Positions 1 to 5,928 of a stretch of 8,803 nucleotides of DNA are shown here, piece after piece. The notes under the pieces are model-generated. The model had not been told where the DNA came from. It searched no databases and saw nothing but the letters and a program-made list of their open reading frames with translations. The stretch lies in contig JACTVF010000085.1 in the NCBI GenBank assembly GCA_019695435.1, positions 1 through 8,803 on the forward strand, written 5' to 3'. Each line of letters starts with the position of its first letter. The first letter of the stretch is position 1. The position numbers were made by a program, and so were the translations under genes. Origin of the DNA: Methanoregulaceae archaeon. GTDB lineage: Archaea > Halobacteriota > Methanomicrobia > Methanomicrobiales > Methanospirillaceae.

Positions 1-1
1 C

Positions 2-814
2 TACACTCCGGCAGGATCAGTGGCGGCTCCTGTATTTACGGGAACATCAAGCCAATCAACAAGCGCAGTGAGCGCCGGGACTCCATCTGGAACAAATTCT
101 GGAGGGGCTTATTCGGAGGGCGCAATTTCTTGGCCAGTGAATGTCCCTTCAATCGCCGCGGGATCGTTTACTCAACCTACAATCGCATGGCCCGGTGCCG
201 TTCCTTCGATTGCTGCGGGATCATTTACACAGCCGACGATTGCATGGCCTGGAAGCGTACCCACATTCACAGGGACATCGAACCAAACGACCAGTGCTAC
301 AAGCGCAGGGACTCCGGCAGGAACAAACTCTTCTCCCTCTGTCACCGTTACAACTGCGGGATATGCGAGCAGTACCACGAATTACTCTTTCAATAAGTGG
401 AATGGAACAAGTCTGACTTCAAGCACGACATCGGTTACGATTCCCGCAGAGACTTTTACTGGCACAGCGATGGGTACACATACTCATACGCTGACACCGG
501 CGGGAACGGTTGCATGGCCGGGTAGCGTTCCAACGAATAGTGGGGGAGCTTTTACTGAGGGCGCGATCTCATGGCCTGCCGGCGTTCCATCTGCATCCGG
601 CGGAGCCTTCGCGGAAGGCGCTATTTCTTGGCCGACAAATCCACCGACAATAGCAGCAGGAAGTTTTACGCAACCAACTTTTTCAGGATCGGCTCTTGGA
701 ACACACAGTCACACCATCACGCCATCAGGAACAAACAGCGCACCGGCTTTTACCGGGACACCGGCAACTATCACTCCGCCTTATTACAAAGTGATTGCGT
801 GCCAAAAGAACTGA
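2..814 (+). CDS. Tail-fibre-like repeat protein, C-terminal part (5' end outside window)
   Basis: Probable virion fibre or tail-collar-type protein exposed on the particle. The frame is open from base 2. A GTG at 20 exists, but the residues before it (YTPAGS, then VAAP) match the internal pattern TPAGTVAWPG, so the GTG is most likely an internal Val and the gene starts upstream. The visible 271 residues are Gly, Ser, Thr, Ala and Pro rich, lack Cys except near the end, and consist of a 19-residue module of the form GG-A-F-x-E-G-A-I-S-W-P-x-x-V-P-S, two 22-residue FTGTS...GTNS modules and two G-T-H-[TS]-H-T motifs. G-x-H-x-H motifs and a final PPYYKVIACQKN-like end are common in phage tail-collar and fibre C-termini, where they form beta-structured trimers. 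Its position upstream of the head genes is unusual for a tail fibre, so a head fibre is also possible. The fibre-type class is fairly secure; the exact attachment site is not. Confidence 0.75.
   Translation, partial: YTPAGSVAAPVFTGTSSQSTSAVSAGTPSGTNSGGAYSEGAISWPVNVPSIAAGSFTQPTIAWPGAVPSIAAGSFTQPTIAWPGSVPTFTGTSNQTTSATSAGTPAGTNSSPSVTVTTAGYASSTTNYSFNKWNGTSLTSSTTSVTIPAETFTGTAMGTHTHTLTPAGTVAWPGSVPTNSGGAFTEGAISWPAGVPSASGGAFAEGAISWPTNPPTIAAGSFTQPTFSGSALGTHSHTITPSGTNSAPAFTGTPATITPPYYKVIACQKN
101..271 (+). repeat. Three tandem copies of a 57-bp (19-residue) coding repeat
   Basis: Copies lie at 101-157, 158-214 and 215-271, in frame with the fibre-like gene. The residue pattern is [AG]G[AS]F/Y, three variable residues, I-x-W-P-x-x-V-P-[ST]. 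The stretches 143-196 and 200-253 encode the same 18 residues (VPSIAAGSFTQPTIAWPG) but differ at 12 of 18 codons, all at third positions. Confidence 0.9.
542..682 (+). repeat. Second block of the 19-residue coding repeat
   Basis: Two full copies (542-598 and 599-655) and a partial third (656-682) of the same module found at 101-271, separated from the first block by about 270 bases that code for a Thr/Ser-rich segment. The partial copy runs into the G-T-H-S-H-T motif near the C-terminus. Confidence 0.85.
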
Positions 815-881
815 GAGTCTGAAAGAATTCAGACACGAGAAAGATTTATTTTCAATTCTGAACCAACGGAGTAAATACCCC

Positions 882-1385
882 ATGGTTGGATGTCAGCATG
901 ACCCCCTGAATGCCTGTGCGGAATGCCTTGAGGCGATGAGTGCCGGCAACGCGGCCTTTTTTGCAACCGATCTGAGACCGGAGCCTGGAGAAACACTGGA
1001 CAGTTTTCAGCAGCGCGTCCGTGTCGAGAAAACGTTGAAGTCCACTGATCCTACTCCAGAGAAACCGGCCTATGTTGAGCCGTCGCGCGAAGAGCAGAAA
1101 CGGATCATTCGAGACGAATCTATTCCCGAGCCCATCCGTAGATTCTGGCGGGAGAGGCTTTATGGAAAGGGCGGGACCGGCCGCAAAGGGATTCAGCAGG
1201 ACCGCGCGCAGAGAACGATGCAGGCTCTTACTGAAAATCTGACCGACAGGACCATGAAGAAGTTGGCCGCCGAGGCTGGTACTCTTCCCCCTAAAGTGCG
1301 TCCCAAGGGAATGTCTGGCCGGCAGTGGAGACGTGCTCGGAAACTCCTGCGAAGCCTAGCTAAGACAGTAAAAGCAGCGGCCTAG
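882..1385 (+). CDS. Small hypothetical protein with Cys/His cluster and basic C-terminus
   Basis: I do not recognise this 167-residue protein. The ATG at 882 is chosen because ACGGAG lies 10 bases before it; a longer reading from TTG 795 would overlap the fibre gene and has no ribosome site. Near the N-terminus C4, H6, C12 and C15 (pattern C-x-H-x5-C-x2-C) could bind a metal ion. The middle is charged and likely helical, with many Glu, Arg and Gln. The last 30 residues are strongly basic (RQWRRARKLLRSLAKTVK type), which suggests nucleic-acid or acidic-protein contact. It follows the fibre-like gene in the same direction after 67 bases. Its stop codon overlaps the stop of the convergent minus-strand gene in one CTAG. 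It could be a small assembly or DNA-binding accessory protein; no function can be assigned. Confidence 0.7.
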   Translation: MVGCQHDPLNACAECLEAMSAGNAAFFATDLRPEPGETLDSFQQRVRVEKTLKSTDPTPEKPAYVEPSREEQKRIIRDESIPEPIRRFWRERLYGKGGTGRKGIQQDRAQRTMQALTENLTDRTMKKLAAEAGTLPPKVRPKGMSGRQWRRARKLLRSLAKTVKAAA

Positions 1386-1897
1386 GAAGGCGCAACTACT
1401 TTATGTTGAGCATGGCAAGTACAAGTGCATTTGCGATGAAATCCTGGATACCCGCGAGAATGAAAACCGTCACACTGACTATGATGACCCCATCCGCAAT
1501 GCACGGAAGGTACAGAACCTTTTTGATGATCTATTCGCTTAGGAATACTATTCTGGAGAGATTTTGACGTTGGATAAGACAGTACAAGTCTCTGATTATG
1601 AGGGATTCTTCTATTAAAAACCGTGCCGTTTGAGAACATCTGCGTGCATAGAGTCCCTGCGTCCGCTTTGCATGACGGGCATTTGAAATTCATCCATGAT
1701 TGTGTTTTTATTGGTCTTCTAAAGTTAGTAAAATCCCTTCTACGCCCATCTGATTTCATCTGCGGCATCAAAAGCAATTCTAGTTTTCTACGGGCATCGT
1801 CCGAAGAGGCTGCCGAGGCCGTAAAACTAGGGTGAGACAACGAGAATGCAGTCCAGACACCATCTTCATATTCAGTGACTATTCCTAAATCCAACAT
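1382..1897 (-). CDS. Accessory protein: HicB-like N-terminus plus two Cys/His zinc-type clusters
   Basis: The gene codes for 171 residues on the strand opposite to its neighbours. Residues 1-44 (MLDLGIVTEYEDGVWTAFSL, then a Ser/Ala stretch and a D-D-A-R-R-K-L-E-L-L-L helix) resemble the small beta-beta-beta-alpha strip of HicB-type antitoxins. Residues 73-103 carry C-P-S-C, C84 and P-H100-x-x-R-L, the arrangement CPxCxAxxGxxC...PHxxRL seen in many small phage zinc-finger proteins. Residues 134-162 add C134, H138/H139, C142, C157, C159, C161 and H162, another pattern recurrent in phage orphan proteins. The start at 1897 fits the HicB-like beginning; a GTG at 1954 would add 19 residues without a ribosome site. 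The DNA is visibly richer in A+T than the flanks. No catalytic residues are seen. It is likely a cargo (moron-type) gene, perhaps regulatory, and the combination of parts is inferred from motifs only. Confidence 0.68.
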   Translation of the reverse strand: MLDLGIVTEYEDGVWTAFSLSHPSFTASAASSDDARRKLELLLMPQMKSDGRRRDFTNFRRPIKTQSWMNFKCPSCKADAGTLCTQMFSNGTVFNRRIPHNQRLVLSYPTSKSLQNSIPKRIDHQKGSVPSVHCGWGHHSQCDGFHSRGYPGFHRKCTCTCHAQHKVVAPS

Positions 1898-1903
1898 GAA
1901 TCT

Positions 1904-1932
1904 ATTGTATCCCCATGCATGGAAAATAGGAA
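1904..1932 (-). promoter_or_regulatory. Candidate promoter for the minus-strand accessory gene
   Basis: Read on the minus strand, TACAAT (1909-1904) matches the -10 consensus at 5 of 6 positions. A weak TTCCTA (1932-1927) lies 17 bases further upstream. Only 6 bases separate the -10 box from the ATG at 1897, so transcription would begin at or next to the start codon, giving a leaderless message. No good Shine-Dalgarno site is present, which agrees with this. Confidence 0.35.
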
Positions 1933-1948
1933 GCACGAAAAAGCATTC

Positions 1949-1977
1949 TTGCACAATTAGAGAAGATGACCTATACA
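1949..1977 (+). promoter_or_regulatory. Candidate promoter in front of the protease-scaffold gene
   Basis: TTGCAC (1949-1954) and TATACA (1972-1977) are spaced by 17 bases, with partial matches to -35 (3 of 6) and -10 (4 of 6). The GTG start at 1985 is 7 bases after the -10-like box, so a transcript from here would be nearly leaderless; only a weak AGAAAG precedes the start. Transcription from genes to the left would otherwise have to cross the opposing minus-strand gene, which makes a local promoter plausible. Confidence 0.3.
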
Positions 1978-1984
1978 GAAAGAC

Positions 1985-3886
1985 GTGAAGCAGAACCTCC
2001 AGCCCGGCGAGTTTCTAAAGGCCATTCCTATCTCTCAGGTAGACGAGGCCAAGCAGGAAGCATGGGGAATCTTTACCGCCGAGGTTCCCGATTCCGACAA
2101 TGAAATCGCTGACTATGTTTATCAAAAAGGGAAAGTTCAGTCCTGGTCCGATGATGCAAAGACGAAAGCGGCAGCGGCCGGCCAGGGTGAAACTCTCGGG
2201 AACGTGCGCTTCTCCCACACCACCTTAGCGACCGGGAAAGTGATCGCTCTCACCATGGATGACACCGCCAAGGAAATCAAGGGCGGGACATATTTGATGA
2301 ACGTGGGAGAGACGAAAACCTGGGACATGGTAGCGAATGGAATTCTGCAAGGATTTTCTTTTGGAGGCCGGTACGACTGGAGAAAGTGCGCAGAGTGTGG
2401 ACGGGATCTTCCGCTTGTCCAGGGAGAGAATTTCTGCGATTCCTGCGGAGCCCCGCAACTTGTGCGCTACGGCGCCACGATCGCCGAACTGAGTATCTGT
2501 GATCGTCCTGCGGTTCCTGTTGCGAACATCCTACATATCAAAGCCGATGGGTCAAAGATCCACCTGGCGACGGAGGCGAACGTGGAAAAAGACGAGAAGA
2601 AAACAAAGCGCGTAGCCGGCGAGGATTTGACCGCCGACTGCTTCCTGATTGTCGGAGACAAGGACGATACCTCCACCTGGAAACTCCCCTGGAAATTCTC
2701 TACCGACGCGAAAACAAAGTCTCATCTCCGCAATGCGCTGGCCCGGTTCAATCAGCTCAAAGGCGTGGATGCCGAAACAAAGAAAAAGGCCAAGGCGAAG
2801 CTCCTGAAGCTCTGCCGGGAGTATGGGATCGACGTGTCCGAAGAGGATGAGAAGTCCGAAGGCCTTACCCTGGACCGGAGTTTCATCAAGGCGGAGGTCC
2901 AGCACATCAAGGCAAGCCTCCAGGAAAAGGCTACGGCGGCGGGAATAACGCTCCGCAAGGATATGTTCGATGTGGCCAATATGGCCGAGCTACTTCAACG
3001 AATTGCATGGTTGCGGTATAGTGCGATTCAAGAACGGGACTTCGAGGGTGACGACTCGGAACTCCCGGAGATGTTGGAACAAAATCTGATCGGATTCAGC
3101 GAAACCTTCCTGGCAGCTTGTCAGGAAGAAGTAGCTGAACTGATAGCGGCCGCGAAAAAGGCCGGGAAGGTGACCACCATGGAAAAGACAGAAAACGCAA
3201 TCAGCCCCGAGGTAGTCTCGACCTTGCAAGGGCATCTCGTTGACACGGCGGCCCATCACGAGACTCTGGCCGACGCCCACAAGGCTGCGGCGGATCACCA
3301 CACCGAACACGCGGCCATTCACAAGGCTCTCCACGAGCACTTCAAGAAAGCTGCGGAAGATGGCGGCGAGCATGAAGAGCATCACGGAATGCACGCCGAC
3401 GCTCACAAGGCGCACATGGAACACCACGAGTTCAAGGCCGCGCATCATCTGGCCATGAGCAAAGCCCATGGCGATCATGCGGCCAAGTGCGCGAAGTGTG
3501 CCGAGGCGTTCGCTGATACGCCGGAGAAGAAGTCTGCGCTCGCCGAGCAGTTCAAGGCCGCGCGGGATGCAAAGCCGGCAATCGTGAAGTCCGCAGCTCC
3601 TCCTGTGATCGACACCGCAAACATGAGCGCGTCCGAAGCCCAGGCTTACGAAGCGGTCAAGGCCGAGTACTTCAACTCGAAGGAGTACAAAGACAAGGTT
3701 CGCGCGGCTCTTGATGCGCAGACTACGGCAAAGCTGAACAGCGTGGCTTCGAGTGCAGCGGTTGTGGTCGGTATTGACGCTAACTCGGAGAACATCTACC
3801 GCGTGGAGCGGCCCGGTATGTCGAAGAGCGGCGAAGGCGACGAAGAGTTGACTGGCGCCGGGAAGCTGTTCGACTTCATCAAGTAG
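1985..3886 (+). CDS. Prohead protease (XkdF-like) fused to a His-rich scaffold-like domain
   Basis: This 633-residue protein likely cleaves capsid and scaffold during procapsid maturation. Residues 10-185 show the phage serine protease layout of XkdF and related herpesvirus-assemblin-fold enzymes: a D-x-x-x-E-I-x-D-Y entry, a probable catalytic His78 (RFSH), a probable catalytic Ser125 in GFSFGG, and the closing ELSICDRPA (168-176). A Cys4 pair (C135, C138, C151, C154) is inserted after the Ser strand and is probably a zinc knuckle. Residues 223-283, with LRNALARFNQ and a K-rich helix ending REYGID, match a small domain often attached to phage proteases (DUF6582-like). Residues 399-633 are helical; 424-498 hold 21 His, followed by CAKC (502-505) and a tail rich in Ala, Lys and Glu, as in scaffolds. 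The GTG start is preferred because an in-frame stop at 1967 precedes it and the fold begins at once. The capsid gene follows after 81 bases. Confidence 0.8.
   Translation: MKQNLQPGEFLKAIPISQVDEAKQEAWGIFTAEVPDSDNEIADYVYQKGKVQSWSDDAKTKAAAAGQGETLGNVRFSHTTLATGKVIALTMDDTAKEIKGGTYLMNVGETKTWDMVANGILQGFSFGGRYDWRKCAECGRDLPLVQGENFCDSCGAPQLVRYGATIAELSICDRPAVPVANILHIKADGSKIHLATEANVEKDEKKTKRVAGEDLTADCFLIVGDKDDTSTWKLPWKFSTDAKTKSHLRNALARFNQLKGVDAETKKKAKAKLLKLCREYGIDVSEEDEKSEGLTLDRSFIKAEVQHIKASLQEKATAAGITLRKDMFDVANMAELLQRIAWLRYSAIQERDFEGDDSELPEMLEQNLIGFSETFLAACQEEVAELIAAAKKAGKVTTMEKTENAISPEVVSTLQGHLVDTAAHHETLADAHKAAADHHTEHAAIHKALHEHFKKAAEDGGEHEEHHGMHADAHKAHMEHHEFKAAHHLAMSKAHGDHAAKCAKCAEAFADTPEKKSALAEQFKAARDAKPAIVKSAAPPVIDTANMSASEAQAYEAVKAEYFNSKEYKDKVRAALDAQTTAKLNSVASSAAVVVGIDANSENIYRVERPGMSKSGEGDEELTGAGKLFDFIK
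3167..3174 (+). promoter_or_regulatory. Internal ribosome binding site for a nested scaffold protein
   Basis: Inside the protease-scaffold gene, GGGAAGGTGACC leads to ATG 3179. The eight bases AAGGTGAC (3167-3174) align well with the anti-Shine-Dalgarno complement AGGAGGTGATC (8 of 11 over the wider stretch), and the AAGG core ends 8 bases before the ATG. This is a better ribosome site than the one in front of the full-length gene. Confidence 0.6.
3179..3886 (+). CDS. Nested in-frame scaffold protein (internal start in the protease gene)
   Basis: Starting at the internal ATG 3179, in the same frame as the protease fusion, translation would give a 235-residue protein comprising only residues 399-633: MEKTENAISPEVVS, the His-rich helical region with 21 His, the CAKC pair and the Ala/Lys/Glu-rich tail. 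It would act inside the procapsid as free scaffold alongside a smaller amount of protease-scaffold fusion. This is the known arrangement of lambda C and Nu3 and of several other phages. The start falls right after the Ala/Lys-rich linker IAAAKKAGKVTT, that is at a domain boundary, which supports the reading. Whether the internal start is used cannot be seen from sequence alone. Confidence 0.55.
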   Translation: MEKTENAISPEVVSTLQGHLVDTAAHHETLADAHKAAADHHTEHAAIHKALHEHFKKAAEDGGEHEEHHGMHADAHKAHMEHHEFKAAHHLAMSKAHGDHAAKCAKCAEAFADTPEKKSALAEQFKAARDAKPAIVKSAAPPVIDTANMSASEAQAYEAVKAEYFNSKEYKDKVRAALDAQTTAKLNSVASSAAVVVGIDANSENIYRVERPGMSKSGEGDEELTGAGKLFDFIK

Positions 3887-3967
3887 TCGTCTCAAGAACG
3901 AATTAACGGTCTCGCAACCCCTGTAGCGAGCTCATTGAAAGCACAAAACGAAACGGAGGGTATTTCG

Positions 3968-5818
3968 ATGCAAGGCACACCAGTTTTCACTCGCGGCATG
4001 GGCGAGATCGTCCTATCGGACGAGGTATACAGGGGATTTACGGCGCAGCAGGAAGCCGCAGTCAAAACGTGGGTGGGCAACCTGCAAAAGAAGCACAGCA
4101 AGACTCTGAATGAGATGCTGCGCGTCAAGGGTGCCATCGGTTCCCTCAGACTGCCGGGTAATCCCGCAGACACGTCAGAAACCAACAAACGGATGGCGCT
4201 CTATGACGAGGGCGTCACCATGGCGAAGCATCGCATTTGGGAAGTGATGAAGGCCGGGCAGAAGATGTCCAAGGCCGGCGTCAATTCTGGAATCGGCTTC
4301 AACTTCTACGATCTTCGTGGTCCTGTTGAACTGCTCTTCCCGTTCTACACGCCGTTCCGCAACATGACTCCGCGGCCAGCCCCGCCCAATGCCGGCGTCG
4401 GCACGGCGGCTCACTGGCAGCGCATCACGCAGCCCGGATACGCCTACCCTGGCGTGCCGGAAGCGCAGCGCGCACAGATCACCACGCCGAACATGGTTCC
4501 CGCGGTTGCGACCTACAAAGAGTTCGGCAAGGAAAACCAGGTCACCTACACTGCTGAGTTTGCCGGCGAAGGCTTTAACGACAACCTGGCGACCGAGCGG
4601 CTTGACGGCCTGCTCGGATTGTTCCTGGCTGAAGAGGCGCAGATCCTCAACGGCAACGGCGGAACCGGAACCGGATCGAACGGCTTCCAGCTTGGCACCG
4701 GGCCAACCCCGACAGTGGTTGCCGGCGCTGCGCTTACGCCTCCTGGAACGCTCACTCAGGGCCACTACATCACCGTCTACTGCGTGGCTCTGAGCGCCAT
4801 GGCCAATCCGCAGAACGCGCAGTATGGCTACTACAACGCTCCGCTCACTGTTGCTGGTGGCCTTACCCCGACCTTCCAGTACAACGCTCCCGGAACCAAC
4901 CTGCCCATCAACATCTCTGGCGGGACCTCGGCATTGTCGGCAGGATCAAACAGTGCGACTCCGTTCGAGGTTACAGCTACCCTCAATGTTGTCGCCACCG
5001 TGACTCCCAAGAAAGGCGCCCTGGGTGGCTATGCCTGGTTCGTTGACGATGAGGCCACAAATACCGGAAGCACGACAAATGCTCACCTGTATGCGATTAC
5101 CGCCTACCCGAGCGTGGTCATCAGCACTCCGGTGACCGCGAGCCAGACCGCGGCAACCTTCGTCGCGGCCGGCGGGAACGTTGACCAGTCGGCCAATCCC
5201 TACGACATGGACGGATTGTTCTCCTGGGCTGTTCAGTACGGGCAGTGGCAGGACCTTGAAGGCTACTCGCTTACCTCACTCGGCAATGGCAAGGTTCTCG
5301 AAGTCGAGAATATGCTCCAGACTCTCTTTACGGTATTCCAGACCGGCATTGATGAGATTTGGGGCGACTTGATCGCCGTCGAGTGCCTGGACAACGCCGT
5401 GCGTTACGGCGGGACCTCAGCGACCGGCTACCAGATCATCCTGCAGCGGGATACGCAGAACAACATCCTCGGCGGCTTCGTTGTATCGGGATACCAGAGC
5501 CGTTACGCCGTGGGCAATCCCACCGGAGCGAATGCAATCCCGATCCGCATCCATCCGATGATCCCGCCCGGAACCCTGCTCTTCAACATTCGCACCGTGC
5601 CGCCAGGATACTCGCACAGCCGGCTCCCCTACATCTACGGGATGCTCGTCCAGCGCGACTACTACGGCATCGAATTGCCGCCAGTGTTCCGCGCATGGAA
5701 TTTTGGGTCCTATGTGCATGAGGTGTTGGCACATAAATTTCCGGGCCTACTCGGAGTAATTACGGGAATTGGCCCGTTCAGCACCACGAACACGGCTCAA
5801 GCCGCTGGTTTGAATTAA
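3968..5818 (+). CDS. Major capsid protein with an inserted beta-rich domain
   Basis: This 616-residue protein is the likely HK97-fold capsid subunit. The ATG at 3968 is chosen because CGGAGGG ends 7 bases upstream; TTG 3935 would add 11 residues without a site. Evidence is position (directly after protease-scaffold, before the connector), a strong ribosome site, its own terminator and family-like stretches: the helix with FLAEEAQILNGNGGTG (219-234) resembles the L-x-x-E-E-x-x-L-N-G-x-G segment of HK97-type subunits, and residues 405-605 contain the P-domain-like helix and strands, then PYIYGMLVQRDYYGIELPP and a closing HKFPGLLGVITGI. Between about 245 and 400 lies a Gly/Thr/Ala/Pro-rich stretch with Ig- or fibronectin-like strands (GHYITVYCVALSA and ALGGYAWFVDDE), longer than a plain HK97 subunit needs; it may project from the capsid surface. 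Subunits of this family without insertion are usually about 300-400 residues. Confidence 0.82.
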   Translation: MQGTPVFTRGMGEIVLSDEVYRGFTAQQEAAVKTWVGNLQKKHSKTLNEMLRVKGAIGSLRLPGNPADTSETNKRMALYDEGVTMAKHRIWEVMKAGQKMSKAGVNSGIGFNFYDLRGPVELLFPFYTPFRNMTPRPAPPNAGVGTAAHWQRITQPGYAYPGVPEAQRAQITTPNMVPAVATYKEFGKENQVTYTAEFAGEGFNDNLATERLDGLLGLFLAEEAQILNGNGGTGTGSNGFQLGTGPTPTVVAGAALTPPGTLTQGHYITVYCVALSAMANPQNAQYGYYNAPLTVAGGLTPTFQYNAPGTNLPINISGGTSALSAGSNSATPFEVTATLNVVATVTPKKGALGGYAWFVDDEATNTGSTTNAHLYAITAYPSVVISTPVTASQTAATFVAAGGNVDQSANPYDMDGLFSWAVQYGQWQDLEGYSLTSLGNGKVLEVENMLQTLFTVFQTGIDEIWGDLIAVECLDNAVRYGGTSATGYQIILQRDTQNNILGGFVVSGYQSRYAVGNPTGANAIPIRIHPMIPPGTLLFNIRTVPPGYSHSRLPYIYGMLVQRDYYGIELPPVFRAWNFGSYVHEVLAHKFPGLLGVITGIGPFSTTNTAQAAGLN

Positions 5819-5861
5819 CCTTCAACTGCTGTTCACAGGGGGCGGCAGTAGATGAGATAGG

Positions 5862-5896
5862 GGCTCGGCTCTTCGGAGTCGAGCCTTTGTCTTTTT
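5862..5896 (+). terminator. Rho-independent terminator after the capsid gene
   Basis: The left arm GGCTCGGCTC (5862-5871) pairs with GAGTCGAGCC (5876-5885) over 10 base pairs with one G-T pair. The loop is TTCG closed by C-G, the very stable cUUCGg tetraloop. TTTGTCTTTTT (5886-5896) follows. It lies 43 bases after the capsid stop and would end or reduce transcription before the HNH gene. Confidence 0.9.
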
Positions 5897-5899
5897 GTC

Positions 5900-5928
5900 T
5901 TGGAATGAATAGGAACTTGCGATATGAT
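5900..5928 (+). promoter_or_regulatory. Sigma70-type promoter candidate for the HNH endonuclease gene
   Basis: TTGGAA (5900-5905; 4 of 6 to TTGACA) and TATGAT (5923-5928; 5 of 6 to TATAAT) are separated by exactly 17 bases, immediately after the terminator tract. The expected transcription start is near 5935, inside the last bases of the left arm of the inverted repeat at 5925-5937, so a message from here would lack most of that arm. It could also supply the connector operon downstream, since no terminator is seen after the HNH gene. Confidence 0.55.

Noticed and set aside
795..881. Longer reading of the small protein from TTG 795
   Set aside because: It would overlap the fibre gene, lacks a ribosome site, and ATG 882 has ACGGAG at suitable distance.
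1372..1545. Forward open frame with protein-like text (YVEHGKYKCICDEILD and onward)
   Set aside because: It has no ATG, GTG or TTG start after its upstream stop at 1369-1371, and it is antisense to the Cys/His cluster of the minus-strand gene, whose motif pattern is more specific.
1966..2102. Small plus frame from ATG 1966 (MTYTERREAEPPARR and onward)
   Set aside because: It overlaps the protease start out of frame, is Arg-rich as expected of a shifted frame, and the protease fold begins at GTG 1985.
2990..3895. Long minus-strand open frame of 301 codons opposite the scaffold region
   Set aside because: It is the antisense shadow of the His-rich, GC-rich scaffold segment, its text is Arg/Leu/Val-rich without domain features, and the plus frame has clear family motifs.
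3911..3930. Possible hairpin CTCGC/GCGAG between protease and capsid genes
   Set aside because: Only 5 base pairs with a 10-base loop and no T-tract; it cannot be told from chance.
3935..3967. TTG start at 3935 for the capsid gene
   Set aside because: No ribosome site precedes it, while ATG 3968 has CGGAGGG 7 bases upstream.
4175..4765. Minus-strand open frame of 196 codons opposite the capsid gene
   Set aside because: It lies fully inside the capsid gene, has no ribosome site or motif, and results from codon bias on the coding strand.
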